Positions 17,124-27,410 of a stretch of DNA of 64,000 nucleotides are shown here, piece by piece; the first letter of the stretch is position 1, and each line of letters starts with the position of its first letter. A model generated the notes under the pieces. It had not been told where the DNA came from. It did not search any database and worked only from the letters and a program-made list of their open reading frames with translations. The stretch comes from an uncultured Candidatus Thioglobus sp. (GTDB lineage: Bacteria; Pseudomonadota; Gammaproteobacteria; PS1; Pseudothioglobaceae): NCBI GenBank assembly GCA_905614365.1, contig CAJQSO010000017.1, forward strand, positions 54,555-118,554, in the 5' to 3' direction. A program made the translations under genes and the position numbers.

Positions 17124-17139
17124 GCACTAAATGTAGTGC
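17124..17139. promoter_or_regulatory. Candidate NrdR box 2 upstream of nrdA
   Basis: GCACTAAATGTAGTGC is a near-perfect palindrome (GCACTA / TAGTGC) matching 12 of 16 positions of the recalled NrdR consensus. It ends 18 nt before the TTG start of nrdA. Together with box 1 it predicts repression of nrdAB-yfaE by NrdR when dATP/ATP levels signal sufficient deoxynucleotides. Confidence 0.62.
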
Positions 17140-17157
17140 ATCTTTCAGGAGTAGGGT

Positions 17158-19473
17158 TTGGGTCAAGAAATACAGGCTGTAAAAGACAATGCAGTCGATC
17201 AAGAAATATTAGTTACCAAAAGAGATGGCTCAAAAGAGTCAATTGACCTTGAAAAAATCCACCGTGTTGTTCATTGGGCCTCACAAGACCTTAATAATAT
17301 TTCTGTTTCACAAGTTGAAATTAATGCTCAATTAGCTTTTTTTGATGGCATTCGAACTGAAGATATTCATGAAACCATTATTAAGTCTGCAGCAGACTTA
17401 ATTTCTACTGATGTTCCTGATTATCAATATTTGGCAGCTCGATTAGCTATTTTTCATTTAAGGAAAAAAGCCTATAAATCTTTTACTCCGCCTACTCTCA
17501 TTAACCACGTAACAAAACTGACTAAATCTGGTATATACGACAAAGATATACTTGAAAAATATAATGCGGCAGAGTTTGAAGATCTTAATAATTATATTGA
17601 TCATTGGCGTGATATGAAGTTTTCTTATGCTGCTGTTAAGCAATTAGAAGGAAAATATTTAGTTCAGAACCGAGTTACTGGTGATATTCATGAATCACCT
17701 CAAATGTTATATATGCTTGTAGGAATGTGTTTATTCCAGGAATACAAAGGCAAAGCTAGAGTTGATATTGTAAAACGCTTTTATGATGCCTCTTCTAACT
17801 TTAAAATTTCTTTACCAACACCGATTATGGCTGGTGTTAGAACTCCTACGCGTCAATTTTCATCTTGCGTCCTGATTGAAGCTGATGATGATTTAGATTC
17901 AATTAGTGCTGCATCTGGCGCCATAGTTAAGTACGTTTCTCAGCGCGCTGGAATTGGTATTAATGCTGGAAAAATTAGAGCAATAGGGAGCCCAATTAGA
18001 GGTGGAGAAGCAACTCATACTGGTTGTATACCTTTCTTTAAACACTTTCATACTGCTGTTAAATCATGCTCTCAAGGTGGAGTTAGAGGTGGTGCTGCAA
18101 CATTATTTTATCCCTTATGGCACCTTGAAGTTGAAGCCCTATTAGTACTTAAAAATAACACTGGTACTGATGAAAATAGAATTAGACATCTTGATTATGG
18201 CGTTCAATTTAATGGATTGATGTATGAGCGCTTTCTTAAAGATTCTGATATCACACTATTCTCACCAAACGATGTGCCTGGTTTATATGAATCATTTTTT
18301 GCAGATCAGAGCAAATTTAAAAAGCTTTATGAGAAATATGAAAGTGATGATTCAATCCGCAAGGAGACGATTAAAGCGCGTGAATTATTTGCAATGTTTA
18401 TGAAAGAAAGAGCAAACACTGGTCGTATTTATCTTCAAAATGTTGATCATTGTAATACTCATGGTGCATTTAATCCAGAATATGCACCAGTCAGACAATC
18501 AAACTTGTGTATGGAAATTACCCTGCCAACAAAACCTTTATTTTCTGTTCAAGATGAAAAAGGTGAGGTTGCTCTTTGCACACTTTCTGCAGTTAATCTA
18601 GGTGCTTTAGATAGCCTTGATGAACTTGAAGATATTACTGAAATTATTGTTCGCTCTTTAGATGCATTACTTGATTATCAAGACTACCCTCTTAAAGCAG
18701 CTGAAATTGCTAGTAACAACCGTCGTACCCTTGGTATTGGCGTAACAAACTTAGCATATTACTTAGCTAAAAATGATGCTAAATATTCAGATGGCTCTGG
18801 AAATGATTTAATACATAAGACCTTTGAGGCTTTACAATATTACTCTTTAAAGGCTTCAAACAACCTTGCAGAAGAACTTGGACCCTGCCCTCTTTTCTCT
18901 GAAACACAATATGCAAGTGGCATAATGCCTATTGATAGTTATAAAAAAGATATTGATGCATTTTGCACTTCAAAGCTTGAGTTGGACTGGGATACACTTA
19001 GAGAAAATATTAAGTCTAAAGGTCTTAGAAATTCAACTTTAACAGCGTTAATGCCGTGTGAAAGCTCATCTCAAATTTCGAATTCTACAAATGGAATTGA
19101 ACCTCCTAGGGGTTTTGTGTCAGTAAAACAATCAAAAGATGGAATATTGAAACAAGTTGTTCCTGAATATGAAAAACTTCATAAAAAATATGAACTTCTT
19201 TGGGATATAAAGGACAACGAAGGTTATCTTCAGTTGTGTGCAATTATGCAAAAATTTGTTGACCAGTCAATTTCAACTAATACTCACTATGATCCTTCTC
19301 AATTTGAGGGAAACAGAGTTCCAATGAAGTTATTCTTAATGGATTTGCTTAAGGCTTATAAATATGGAATTAAAACGCTTTATTATCATACAACAAGAGA
19401 TGGTGCTAGCGACGATCAAAACAACAGTAAACAAGGAGACGATGATTGCGAAGATGGTGTTTGCAAACTCTAA
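17158..19473 (+). CDS. nrdA: Class Ia ribonucleotide reductase, alpha subunit NrdA
   Basis: Catalytic subunit reducing ribonucleoside diphosphates for DNA synthesis. An N-terminal ATP-cone (about 17-105, LVTKRDGSKESIDLEKI) provides dATP feedback control. The catalytic core includes FSSCVLIEADDDLDSI, NLCMEITLPT and the radical-transfer region LYYHTTRDGA. The C-terminal redox pair is in DDCEDGVCKL. Length is 771, near E. coli NrdA (761). The TTG start at 17158 is supported by AGGAG six nt upstream; no in-frame ATG lies near. nrdB follows after 9 nt. Confidence 0.95.
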   Translation: MGQEIQAVKDNAVDQEILVTKRDGSKESIDLEKIHRVVHWASQDLNNISVSQVEINAQLAFFDGIRTEDIHETIIKSAADLISTDVPDYQYLAARLAIFHLRKKAYKSFTPPTLINHVTKLTKSGIYDKDILEKYNAAEFEDLNNYIDHWRDMKFSYAAVKQLEGKYLVQNRVTGDIHESPQMLYMLVGMCLFQEYKGKARVDIVKRFYDASSNFKISLPTPIMAGVRTPTRQFSSCVLIEADDDLDSISAASGAIVKYVSQRAGIGINAGKIRAIGSPIRGGEATHTGCIPFFKHFHTAVKSCSQGGVRGGAATLFYPLWHLEVEALLVLKNNTGTDENRIRHLDYGVQFNGLMYERFLKDSDITLFSPNDVPGLYESFFADQSKFKKLYEKYESDDSIRKETIKARELFAMFMKERANTGRIYLQNVDHCNTHGAFNPEYAPVRQSNLCMEITLPTKPLFSVQDEKGEVALCTLSAVNLGALDSLDELEDITEIIVRSLDALLDYQDYPLKAAEIASNNRRTLGIGVTNLAYYLAKNDAKYSDGSGNDLIHKTFEALQYYSLKASNNLAEELGPCPLFSETQYASGIMPIDSYKKDIDAFCTSKLELDWDTLRENIKSKGLRNSTLTALMPCESSSQISNSTNGIEPPRGFVSVKQSKDGILKQVVPEYEKLHKKYELLWDIKDNEGYLQLCAIMQKFVDQSISTNTHYDPSQFEGNRVPMKLFLMDLLKAYKYGIKTLYYHTTRDGASDDQNNSKQGDDDCEDGVCKL

Positions 19474-19482
19474 AATATAATT

Positions 19483-20619
19483 ATGTCTTATAGTATTTTT
19501 AATCAAGAAATAAACGATACCTTAAAAGAGCCTATGTTTTTTGGGGAGTCTATCAACGTTGCTCGTTTTGATCAACAAAAGTTCGAAATATTTGAAAAAC
19601 TAACTGAAAAGCAACTTTCCTTCTTTTGGCGTCCTGAAGAAATTGATGTGTCAAAGGATAAGATTGACTTTAGTAAGTTACTGCCCAATGAAAAACATAT
19701 ATTCATATCCAATCTTCAGTATCAAATACTGCTAGATTCTGTTCAAGGACGATCCCCTAACATAGCGTTTTTGCCTATTGTTTCGCTACCTGAGTTAGAA
19801 AACTGGATTGAAACTTGGGCATTCTCAGAAACGATTCATTCTCGCTCTTATACTCATATTATTAGAGCAATTATGAATGAACCCGGTGTTGTTTTTGATG
19901 AAATAATGAAAACGGATGAAATTATCCAGCGAGCGACCAGTGTATCTAAGTACTATGATAAATTAATTAAGCATTCTCAAGCTTACTTGCTTCATGGTGA
20001 GGGAGAACACCTGATTAATGGTGAGTCAATTAATATCAATTTATATTCCCTCAAACGCCTAGTTTATTTAACAATTATGTCAGTTAATATTTTAGAAGCA
20101 ATTCGGTTTTATGTTAGTTTTGCGTGCTCTTTTGCTTTTGCAGAAAGAAAGGTAATGGAAGGTAATGCAAAAATTATTAAACTAATTGCTCGTGATGAAG
20201 CGCTTCATCTTACTGGAACTCAGCATATGTTAAATTTAATGCGTGATGGTAAAGATGATCCAGATATGCAAGCAATAGCTATTGAGTGCGAAGCTGAAGT
20301 CATAGAGATGTTTAAAGACGGTGCAAATCAAGAAAAAGAGTGGGCAGAATATCTATTTCGTGATGGTTCGATGATTGGTCTTAATGCAGCGATTCTTAAA
20401 CAATATCTTGAGTATATTACCAATAATCGTATGGCAGCATTGAATATGCAGCCAATCTTTGAACAAACAACTAACCCTCTTCCGTGGCTCAACCATTGGT
20501 TAGATTCAGACAATGTTCAAGTTGCTCCTCAAGAAACTGAAATTACCTCATATTTGGTTAGTGCCATTGACAATACAATTGATGCTGAAGATCAAGATTT
20601 TGATGATTTTAAGCTCTAA
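19483..20619 (+). CDS. nrdB: Class Ia ribonucleotide reductase, beta subunit NrdB
   Basis: Di-iron tyrosyl-radical subunit partnering NrdA. Visible features: [14 protein letters not shown] near 50, [12 protein letters not shown], the segment [20 protein letters not shown] holding iron ligands and the radical tyrosine (SRSYTHI), and the second ligand cluster [17 protein letters not shown]. The acidic C-terminal tail ([12 protein letters not shown]) is the NrdA-docking peptide. 378 residues, same as the family. The ferredoxin yfaE follows at once. Confidence 0.95.
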   Translation: MSYSIFNQEINDTLKEPMFFGESINVARFDQQKFEIFEKLTEKQLSFFWRPEEIDVSKDKIDFSKLLPNEKHIFISNLQYQILLDSVQGRSPNIAFLPIVSLPELENWIETWAFSETIHSRSYTHIIRAIMNEPGVVFDEIMKTDEIIQRATSVSKYYDKLIKHSQAYLLHGEGEHLINGESININLYSLKRLVYLTIMSVNILEAIRFYVSFACSFAFAERKVMEGNAKIIKLIARDEALHLTGTQHMLNLMRDGKDDPDMQAIAIECEAEVIEMFKDGANQEKEWAEYLFRDGSMIGLNAAILKQYLEYITNNRMAALNMQPIFEQTTNPLPWLNHWLDSDNVQVAPQETEITSYLVSAIDNTIDAEDQDFDDFKL

Positions 20620-20633
20620 ATGTTACTTATTAA

Positions 20634-20897
20634 ATGTTTAAAATTGATGTTGATAATATAAATGGAAAAACAGAGTCACTTTATGTATACGGTGACGAAT
20701 CAATATTAACTGAGCTTGAAGCTAACAACGTTTTAGTAAATTTTAACTGCAGACAAGGGCATTGTGGTAGCTGCATATTAAAGCTTGTGAAAGGCGATGT
20801 TATCCATCAAGATTGTCTTGTTCCATTGTCCCCAGGCGAAATCCTTGCATGTAGATCAAGACCAATAACTGATATAAAAATTACCTCTAAACCCTAA
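20634..20897 (+). CDS. yfaE: YfaE-type 2Fe-2S ferredoxin for NrdB cofactor maintenance
   Basis: Plant-type 2Fe-2S ferredoxin that supplies electrons to rebuild the NrdB diferric-tyrosyl cofactor. Cluster cysteines lie in NCRQGHCGSCILKLVKG (C-x4-C-x2-C) and in LACRSRP near residue 77. 87 residues match YfaE. Its place directly after nrdB, as in E. coli nrdAB-yfaE, supports the role. Its 3' end overlaps the convergent mnmH gene by 4 nt. Confidence 0.92.
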   Translation: MFKIDVDNINGKTESLYVYGDESILTELEANNVLVNFNCRQGHCGSCILKLVKGDVIHQDCLVPLSPGEILACRSRPITDIKITSKP

Positions 20898-21982
20898 CCT
20901 TCTTTAAGATAACTAGTGACTTCCTTATAATTGCCTCGAAAGACTATTCTTTGTTTTTTCTGGTCAATTTGATAGTTATACATTGGGTCGTAATAATCAA
21001 CTAAAAGCGACTCAATAAGAGGCAAATAATCACTTAAATCTTCATTTTTTTGATGATTAATTAGTGCTAAATTTAATTGCTTTAGAAGAATATTATATCT
21101 ATCTCCACCTAATCTTTTTTGAATTTTTGCGAGGCTATTTAGCCAGTAGTTTGAATACTGCTCAAACCCAAAATCGCCATGTAATTCACTAAATTTGTTA
21201 GCCATATCAATAACATAAGATTTTAAACTAATATTTAATCTCTCTTCAAGGCTGGCATTTAAGATAATAATATCAGACTGGCGTGCTTTATTTTTTATAG
21301 CATCTGGGATATGAATCATGCCAATATTATTACCCTCATCTTCTATTAAAAATACATTATAAATTTCTTTTTTAATTAACTCTATAGTTAGCTTATTTTC
21401 AAAGTCGATTTGTCTGGGCTGTGGCGTTACATCATTACCAAAAGCAGAGCCCCTATGATTTGCAAATCCTTCAAGATCTATACTATTATCAAGTTCATTT
21501 AATAATAATGTTTTTCCACAACCCGTTTGACCACCTAAAACTAAGAACTTCTTCTCATTTGTAATACGACTCATCTCATCAATCAGAAATGATCTAAGAG
21601 CTTTATAACCTCCTTGTATTCGAGGAAAAGAGATTCCTGATTGTTCATAAATCCACTCTTGTGCGATTTTTGAGCGTAATCCACCTCTAAAACAATAAAG
21701 CGCTCCAGTAGGATGTTTATTAACAAAATCAAGCCAATTGCCTACTCTTTGCTCTTTTAATGACCCTTTTATAAGTTCATGACCCAACTTAATTGCTGAC
21801 TCTTGGCCTTTGACTTTATAGCAAATACCAATTTGATGCCTTTCTTCATTAGTCATTAGAGGCTGATTTAAGGCACCAGGAAAGGAGCCTTCAGCAAATT
21901 CAATGGGGGCTCTGATATCAAGTAAGGGCATGCTGCCTTTAAAAATTTGCGAAAAATTATTAATTTCTTCGAGGTTATTCAT
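20894..21982 (-). CDS. mnmH: tRNA 2-selenouridine synthase MnmH (SelU/YbbB)
   Basis: Uses selenophosphate to convert 2-thiouridine at the tRNA wobble position to 2-selenouridine, via a geranylated intermediate. The N-terminal rhodanese domain (1-125) has the active-site loop [15 protein letters not shown] with the catalytic cysteine. The C-terminal half carries a P-loop, [13 protein letters not shown], near 145. Length 362 equals the family. It overlaps selD by 4 nt (ATGA), so substrate and user enzymes are coupled. Confidence 0.95.
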   Translation of the reverse strand: MNNLEEINNFSQIFKGSMPLLDIRAPIEFAEGSFPGALNQPLMTNEERHQIGICYKVKGQESAIKLGHELIKGSLKEQRVGNWLDFVNKHPTGALYCFRGGLRSKIAQEWIYEQSGISFPRIQGGYKALRSFLIDEMSRITNEKKFLVLGGQTGCGKTLLLNELDNSIDLEGFANHRGSAFGNDVTPQPRQIDFENKLTIELIKKEIYNVFLIEDEGNNIGMIHIPDAIKNKARQSDIIILNASLEERLNISLKSYVIDMANKFSELHGDFGFEQYSNYWLNSLAKIQKRLGGDRYNILLKQLNLALINHQKNEDLSDYLPLIESLLVDYYDPMYNYQIDQKKQRIVFRGNYKEVTSYLKEG

Positions 21983-23034
21983 CTTAAGACAATAGACTCA
22001 GGACTATCACTAGTTTTGATAATTTTTCCAATTGGATTAAGTTTCATATTATTAGAAGTTAGTAGATTATTAAACTCTGACATTGCCTCTTTTGAAACAG
22101 TTACCAGCAAACCACCACTGGTTTGAGGATCACAAATAATTGATTTCTCTAAATCAGTGAGTTTGGAAATAGACTCACCATAACTATCAAAATTTCTCTC
22201 AGTGCCTCCTGGAACACATCCCTTATTAATATATTTTAAAATATTTGGTAATAATGGCAATTTATCAAAATATACCTCTGCAGAAACATTACTTCCTCTG
22301 CATACCTCTAACAAATGCCCAGCTAAACCAAAACCTGTGACATCAGTAACAGCGTTAACACCTGAAATTTTAGCAACTTTAGAGCCAATATCATTTAGTG
22401 CACACATTTGCTTTACAGCCATAATGTGATCATCAGAGCTCACTACTTTCTTTTTTTGCGCAGTTGACAATACTCCAATTCCTAGAGGTTTTGTTAAATA
22501 AATAGTATCCCCAACTTGAGCGCTTGTATTTTTTTTCAGTTCATCAATATCAACAATTCCAGAAACAGAGAGGCCAAATATTGGCTCTGGAGAATCAATG
22601 CTATGACCACCTGCCAACGTAATACCTGCTCGACTACAAATTTCACGGCCACCTTCTATTACCTTTGCACCGATATCTGCAGAGAGTTTATTAATAGGCC
22701 AGCCAAATATTGCTATTGCCATTAATGGCCTACCTCCCATCGCATAGACATCACTTAAAGCATTGCTACCAGCGATCATTCCAAAGTCAAAAGGGTCGTC
22801 TACAATTGGCATAAAAAAATCTGTAGTACTAATGAGCGCCCTGCCATCGCCTAAGTCAAAGACTGCAGCATCATCACTTGACTCATTACCTACCAATAAG
22901 TTTGGATCTACAAAACTACTAATATTGGTGCCTAAAATTTCTTTTAACAGCTTTGGAGAAATTTTACAGCCACAGCCTGCACCATGACTGAACTCAGTAA
23001 GCTTCACTGAAGATGAAGTTAAATTAGTTTTCAT
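21979..23034 (-). CDS. selD: Selenide, water dikinase SelD
   Basis: Makes selenophosphate from selenide and ATP. The N-terminal segment [17 protein letters not shown] carries the catalytic cysteine (not selenocysteine) and the next lysine. Nucleotide-binding AIR-synthase-type motifs follow: [37 protein letters not shown] and [13 protein letters not shown]. 351 residues. It lies 2 nt after the dUTPase gene and overlaps mnmH. With no selA, selB or selC seen in the window, its visible purpose is tRNA selenation. Confidence 0.95.
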   Translation of the reverse strand: MKTNLTSSSVKLTEFSHGAGCGCKISPKLLKEILGTNISSFVDPNLLVGNESSDDAAVFDLGDGRALISTTDFFMPIVDDPFDFGMIAGSNALSDVYAMGGRPLMAIAIFGWPINKLSADIGAKVIEGGREICSRAGITLAGGHSIDSPEPIFGLSVSGIVDIDELKKNTSAQVGDTIYLTKPLGIGVLSTAQKKKVVSSDDHIMAVKQMCALNDIGSKVAKISGVNAVTDVTGFGLAGHLLEVCRGSNVSAEVYFDKLPLLPNILKYINKGCVPGGTERNFDSYGESISKLTDLEKSIICDPQTSGGLLVTVSKEAMSEFNNLLTSNNMKLNPIGKIIKTSDSPESIVLR

Positions 23035-23036
23035 AT

Positions 23037-23705
23037 TTATTTGATTGTAGAATATTTTGAATCTAACTTTTTATAAAGATCAGATGGCGTAATTGTTGGG
23101 TTTAAATTCATGATCTCAAATGCAACTACATTATCTTCAACACCATCCCAATTCTTTAAATAAGAACCATCTTTATAGCCATTTTGCTGCCTAAAAGTAT
23201 TCAGCTGATTTTTAACAACATAACGCTTATATAAATTCTCAACATCTATATCTAAATGAGAAATTATTGTAAAAAATAAGTCGGTAATTTTGCGAATATT
23301 ATTAGTATTTGTGTCGATACTTGAAGCCACAGACAAGCTCAGCATTTCCTCTAAAGAGCTAACCAGAATATCATCATCAAAATCACCTTTAGGTTCAAGT
23401 TTTAAATATCTATGTGCATATTCTTGATCATCTATACGTATAGATTCAGACATTATAAAATGCCAAATATCAACTAACTCAACTCTGATATTGTCCCAGT
23501 CTGGCTGGTCATTAATATTTTTCCAGTGCTTCCAATTAAAAGAGTCTATTGCCTCTGCTACCTCCATGTAGATTCCTCGATACCAAGAAATTTTTCTATT
23601 CTCTCGAGTAATACCAGTTAACCATATCTCGCCATTTGTCTCATCATTTAACTGCTTTTGAAGGGTAAACATTTGCTCAATTAGATTCATATTTTTTTGC
23701 TGCAT
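23037..23705 (-). CDS. Dimeric (all-alpha) dUTP diphosphatase
   Basis: Hydrolyses dUTP to dUMP and pyrophosphate, keeping uracil out of DNA and feeding dTMP synthesis. The sequence shows the dimeric dUTPase signature [11 protein letters not shown] near 15-26, then [20 protein letters not shown] and [12 protein letters not shown], giving the ExxE...ExxD magnesium site, and [17 protein letters not shown] near 165-185. It closely recalls the Campylobacter-type enzyme and is unrelated to the trimeric Dut of most gammaproteobacteria. 222 residues. It is the upstream partner of selD by 2 nt. MNLIEQ at residue 6 is an alternative start. Confidence 0.88.
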   Translation of the reverse strand: MQQKNMNLIEQMFTLQKQLNDETNGEIWLTGITRENRKISWYRGIYMEVAEAIDSFNWKHWKNINDQPDWDNIRVELVDIWHFIMSESIRIDDQEYAHRYLKLEPKGDFDDDILVSSLEEMLSLSVASSIDTNTNNIRKITDLFFTIISHLDIDVENLYKRYVVKNQLNTFRQQNGYKDGSYLKNWDGVEDNVVAFEIMNLNPTITPSDLYKKLDSKYSTIK

Positions 23706-23758
23706 TAAGGAATAAATAAATTATAGACAGTTATTCACAAATAACTAGGAATAAAAGC

Positions 23759-24076
23759 TTAGTATCTATCGACTAAAGGGTCAATTTCTCTAGACCATGC
23801 ATCAATTCCACCCTGAAGATTAACTATAGATTGAAAGTCTTTTGAAATTAGAAAATTTGCAACCTGCATTGATCTCACTCCATGATGGCAATAAACTGCA
23901 ATATTATCATCAGGATTAAGATCAGAAAATGACTCGGCAATAGTGCTCATGGGACAGTGTATTGCCCCCTCAATTTTGCATAGATCTAACTCCCACTTCT
24001 CTCTAACATCAACAAGAACAGTATCATTATTACTCAGATAATTTTGAAATTCTTTAGGAGCTAAGTCATTTATCAT
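23759..24076 (-). CDS. Single-domain rhodanese-like sulfurtransferase
   Basis: About 105 residues forming one rhodanese domain: LVDVREKWELDLCKIEGAIHCPM, then the active-site loop YCHHGVRSMQVANFL with the catalytic cysteine, and a closing NLQGGIDAWSREIDP. It could transfer sulfur (or selenium) to acceptors such as MnmH or thiolation factors. The ATG at 24076 is used because the preceding 17 in-frame codons (from 24127) encode a lysine-rich stretch outside the domain. It lies 53 nt upstream of the dUTPase on the same strand. Confidence 0.85.
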   Translation of the reverse strand: MINDLAPKEFQNYLSNNDTVLVDVREKWELDLCKIEGAIHCPMSTIAESFSDLNPDDNIAVYCHHGVRSMQVANFLISKDFQSIVNLQGGIDAWSREIDPLVDRY

Positions 24077-24146
24077 TACAAGTCTCTTTTTAATTTTAAT
24101 ATTAGAATTATATTTTATTCTTAACAATTAAGTACGAGTAACTTTA

Positions 24147-24434
24147 ATGGGTAAAATTTCAGTTGTGAGTAAAGATAATGATGATATTTTTAAATTTCCC
24201 TGTGACTACCCTATTAAGATTTTTGGGTTAAATCAGCCTGAATTAAAACAAACTATTTGTTCTATAGTTGAAAGTCATGTTGGTCAACTTCATGACAATC
24301 AAATCACTACTAAGAAAAGCTCTAAGGGTAAATATGTTTCAATAACTGTAAGGATTATTGCAACAAGTAGAAAACAACTTGATACTATCAATCATGAACT
24401 ACAATCCTCCCCTTTGGTTTCCTATCTTTTATAA
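24147..24434 (+). CDS. ybeD: YbeD/DUF493 family protein
   Basis: 95-residue ferredoxin-fold, ACT-like protein of the YbeD family: FPCDYPIKIFGLNQPELKQTI, KSSKGKYVSITVRIIATSRKQL and the C-terminal HELQSSPLVSYLL. The biochemical role is not established; in many proteobacteria, as here, it precedes lipB. The gap to lipB is 6 nt, so the genes are probably cotranscribed. Confidence 0.9.
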   Translation: MGKISVVSKDNDDIFKFPCDYPIKIFGLNQPELKQTICSIVESHVGQLHDNQITTKKSSKGKYVSITVRIIATSRKQLDTINHELQSSPLVSYLL

Positions 24435-24440
24435 AATCTG

Positions 24441-25052
24441 ATGGTTAAAATACGTGATAAAGGTTTTACAGATTACATCCAGACATGGGGTGAAATGAAA
24501 TCTTTTACTGAAGCCAGGAATATCGAAACTCCAGATGAATTGTGGCTACTAGAACATAAAAGCGTATTTACTCAAGGATTATCTGGAAAGTCAGAGCATC
24601 TTCTCAGAGAAACTGAGATATTAGTAGTGCAGTCCGATAGAGGCGGTCAAATAACCTATCATGGGCCAGGTCAATTAATAATTTACTGCATGATTGACAT
24701 CAAGAGATTAGGAATTGGAATTAAAAAAATGGTATCTCTTATTGAGCAATCCATAATTGACTTATTGGCTGATTACTCCATTAAAGCTCATAAAGTTATG
24801 GGAGCTCCTGGAGTTTATGTTGACGGCTCAAAAATTGCAGCGCTAGGCCTTAAAGTTAAACAAGGCAGAACTTATCACGGTTTAAGCCTAAATATTGATA
24901 TGGATCTCACGCCTTATAATCTGATTAACCCTTGTGGTTATAGTGATTTAAATGTTACCCAAATGTCCAATCTAACGGATAATGCACTCAATATTCATGA
25001 CATCAAACTAAACCTATCTAATTACCTGATGAACTATGTTACAAGAACTTGA
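24441..25052 (+). CDS. lipB: Octanoyl-[acyl-carrier-protein]:protein octanoyltransferase LipB
   Basis: Transfers octanoate from acyl carrier protein to lipoyl domains. Key motifs: [19 protein letters not shown] near 70, [21 protein letters not shown] with the catalytic lysine near 135, and [13 protein letters not shown] with the catalytic cysteine near 168. 203 residues as expected. It overlaps lipA by 17 nt. Confidence 0.95.
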   Translation: MVKIRDKGFTDYIQTWGEMKSFTEARNIETPDELWLLEHKSVFTQGLSGKSEHLLRETEILVVQSDRGGQITYHGPGQLIIYCMIDIKRLGIGIKKMVSLIEQSIIDLLADYSIKAHKVMGAPGVYVDGSKIAALGLKVKQGRTYHGLSLNIDMDLTPYNLINPCGYSDLNVTQMSNLTDNALNIHDIKLNLSNYLMNYVTRT

Positions 25053-25983
25053 AATTAAAGCACTAAAAGGCGAATCTAAAATTAGCAGACTTAAGATTAA
25101 GCCTGATTCTGAGAGAGAACCATTAAAAAAACCAAGCTGGATAAGAATTAGACATTCAGGTTCTAAAAAAGTTAATGAACTTAAAAAAACATTAAGGAGT
25201 CAAAAGCTATTTACAGTTTGCGAAGAAGCTCAGTGCCCTAACCTTAGTGAATGCTTTAACCATGGCACTGCTACATTCATGATTATGGGTCAAATATGTA
25301 CCAGAAGATGCCCTTTTTGTGATGTTGCTCATGGGAGACCAAAAACCTTAGATACAGATGAGCCAGTTCATTTAGCCGATACTATTTCTAAAATGTCACT
25401 AAAGTATGTTGTTATTACTTCAGTTGATCGGGACGACTTAAGAGATGGAGGCGCTGGTCACTTCAAAGATTGTATTGATGCTATTAGAAGCAAAACTCCT
25501 AAAGTAAAAATCGAAATTTTAACGCCTGATTTTAGAGGAAGAGTTGAAAAAGCCCTGGATATTTTCAAAGACTGCCCGCCTGATGTTTTTAATCATAATT
25601 TAGAAACAGTGCCCAGCCTTTATCCCAAAGTTCGTCCTGGCTCAGACTATGAGCAGTCGTTAGATCTTCTTAAAAGCTTTAAAGAAAAACACCCCTCTGT
25701 TAAAACAAAGTCAGGACTGATGCTTGGTGTCGGTGAAACTGAAAGGCAAGTGATTGATGTTCTAAAGGACTTAAGATCTCATGATGTTGATATGTTAACG
25801 TTAGGTCAATATCTGCAACCAAGCAAACACCACCTTGCAGTTGAGGAATACGTTACGCCAGAACAATTTCAAAAATATAAAAAAATAGCAGATGATCTTG
25901 GCTTTAGTCAAGTTGCAAGCGGCCCCATGGTGAGATCTTCTTATCATGCAGACCTTCAAGCAAAAGGCGAGCTTGTTTCATAA
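25036..25983 (+). CDS. lipA: Lipoyl synthase LipA (radical SAM)
   Basis: Inserts two sulfurs into octanoyl-lipoyl domains. The auxiliary 4Fe-4S cysteines are in [20 protein letters not shown], and the radical SAM cluster is in [13 protein letters not shown] (Cx3Cx2C). The C-terminal RSSYHAD provides the conserved serine that ligates the auxiliary cluster. 315 residues. Overlap with lipB suggests translational coupling. A 73-nt gap without a strong terminator follows. Confidence 0.95.
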   Translation: MLQELEIKALKGESKISRLKIKPDSEREPLKKPSWIRIRHSGSKKVNELKKTLRSQKLFTVCEEAQCPNLSECFNHGTATFMIMGQICTRRCPFCDVAHGRPKTLDTDEPVHLADTISKMSLKYVVITSVDRDDLRDGGAGHFKDCIDAIRSKTPKVKIEILTPDFRGRVEKALDIFKDCPPDVFNHNLETVPSLYPKVRPGSDYEQSLDLLKSFKEKHPSVKTKSGLMLGVGETERQVIDVLKDLRSHDVDMLTLGQYLQPSKHHLAVEEYVTPEQFQKYKKIADDLGFSQVASGPMVRSSYHADLQAKGELVS

Positions 25984-26056
25984 AAACTTAAAAATTTTTA
26001 GAGCTCATTCTGTGATTTTTATAACTATTTAATTTGATAAAAAGTATAATAATATT

Positions 26057-26440
26057 ATGATTAAAACATTCTTTATAGCGCTAGCATTTTTCTGCATTAT
26101 TGATGTATTTTGGATATATTTTGTTGCAACACCGATGTACAAACAAGAGATCGCGTCTCTTATGGAGCTTAAAGTTGCTCCTGCAATCATGTTTTATATA
26201 ATCTTCTTATTAGGCTTAATTTTCTTTGTTATTAATCCTAATCTTAGTAATACGCTTTTCAATGTCTTTATGATTGGTGCTTTTTATGGATTAGTAACTT
26301 ATGGAACTTACGACCTAACCGTTTATGCAACTATGAATATCTTTAGCCTCAAACTAGTAGTTGCAGATATTCTATGGGGAATGATTCTATCTGGCTCTGT
26401 AGCAACCCTTACTGTATTTACTTCAGCCAAATTAAACTAA
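26057..26440 (+). CDS. DUF2177 family membrane protein
   Basis: 127 residues with four predicted membrane helices. The pattern FFCIIDVFWIYFVATPMYKQEI at the N-terminus and AFYGLVTYGTYDLTVYATMN in the third helix is that of the DUF2177 family, whose function is unknown. It has its own AT-rich upstream gap and ends 7 nt before pdxA. Confidence 0.82.
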   Translation: MIKTFFIALAFFCIIDVFWIYFVATPMYKQEIASLMELKVAPAIMFYIIFLLGLIFFVINPNLSNTLFNVFMIGAFYGLVTYGTYDLTVYATMNIFSLKLVVADILWGMILSGSVATLTVFTSAKLN

Positions 26441-26447
26441 CTTAATT

Positions 26448-27410
26448 ATGTCTATTGCATTTACTTCTGGTGAGCCCTCTGGAATTGGGCCTGATATAGC
26501 TCTCTTATACGCTCAAAAAGATAGGGGTGAAGACCTTATAGTTTATGGTGACCCTGATGTATTAATCAATCGAGCAAAGCTTCTTAACTTGCCTATCTCA
26601 CTAAAGGAGCATAAGACAAGAAAAGCTAATGAACTAAGTATTTTTCCTATTAAAACAAAATCAAAAGTTGAGCCAGGAAAACTAAACCCTGATAATTCAG
26701 ATTACGTATTATCATTGATTAGGTATGCAACTAATGATTGCATCAATAAGAGTTGTAGCGGCATGTTAACTGGTCCTATTAACAAGGCTATCATTAACCA
26801 ATCTGGAATTGAATTTATTGGTCATACTGAGTATCTTGCTGATTTAACTCAAACCCCTAAAACTGTAATGCTTCTTGCAACAGACCAACTTAAAGTTGCT
26901 CTTGCTACTACTCATCTTGCTCTAAAAGACGTATCTAAAAATATTACAAAAGAATCTCTTATAAAAGTCATTACCATAATTAATAATGACTTTAAATACC
27001 TAGGGGTAGAGAATCCGTCAATTCTTGTTTGTGGTCTTAATCCACATGCTGGTGAAAATGGATATCTTGGGGATGAAGAATTAATAACAATTATTCCTGC
27101 TCTAAATACACTTAAAAAGAGTGGTATTAATCTTATTGGCCCGGTTCCAGCCGACACTGCCTTTACGCCAGACTCATTAAAAAATATTGATGTAGTTCTG
27201 GCAATGTATCATGATCAAGGTTTGCCTGTATTAAAAGCAAAAGGCTTTAAAAATGCAGCCAATATAACCTTAGGTCTTCCTTTTATTCGCACTTCTGTTG
27301 ATCATGGCACAGCTTTAGACCTAGCAGGTACTGGAAATATCAGCCTAGGTAGTTTTAATACAGCACTATCCTACTTCAAGACTTTAACTAACAATGCGTC
27401 ACCAGCCTAG
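26448..27410 (+). CDS. pdxA: 4-hydroxythreonine-4-phosphate dehydrogenase PdxA
   Basis: NAD-dependent step of the DXP-dependent pyridoxal-5'-phosphate pathway. Visible motifs: TSGEPSGIGPDIALL at the N-terminus, LTGPINKAIINQSGIEFIGHTEYLA near 105, CGLNPHAGENGYLG with a metal-binding histidine, and VLAMYHDQGLPVLKAKGF with another. 320 residues. It overlaps rsmA by 17 nt, the start of the conserved pdxA-rsmA-apaG-apaH block. Confidence 0.95.
   Translation: MSIAFTSGEPSGIGPDIALLYAQKDRGEDLIVYGDPDVLINRAKLLNLPISLKEHKTRKANELSIFPIKTKSKVEPGKLNPDNSDYVLSLIRYATNDCINKSCSGMLTGPINKAIINQSGIEFIGHTEYLADLTQTPKTVMLLATDQLKVALATTHLALKDVSKNITKESLIKVITIINNDFKYLGVENPSILVCGLNPHAGENGYLGDEELITIIPALNTLKKSGINLIGPVPADTAFTPDSLKNIDVVLAMYHDQGLPVLKAKGFKNAANITLGLPFIRTSVDHGTALDLAGTGNISLGSFNTALSYFKTLTNNASPA

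Noticed and set aside
22202..22987. Plus-strand ORFs opposite selD
   Set aside because: They mirror selD codons, have no family similarity and no start context; the same applies to other antisense frames such as those opposite betA, dapF and lpxD.
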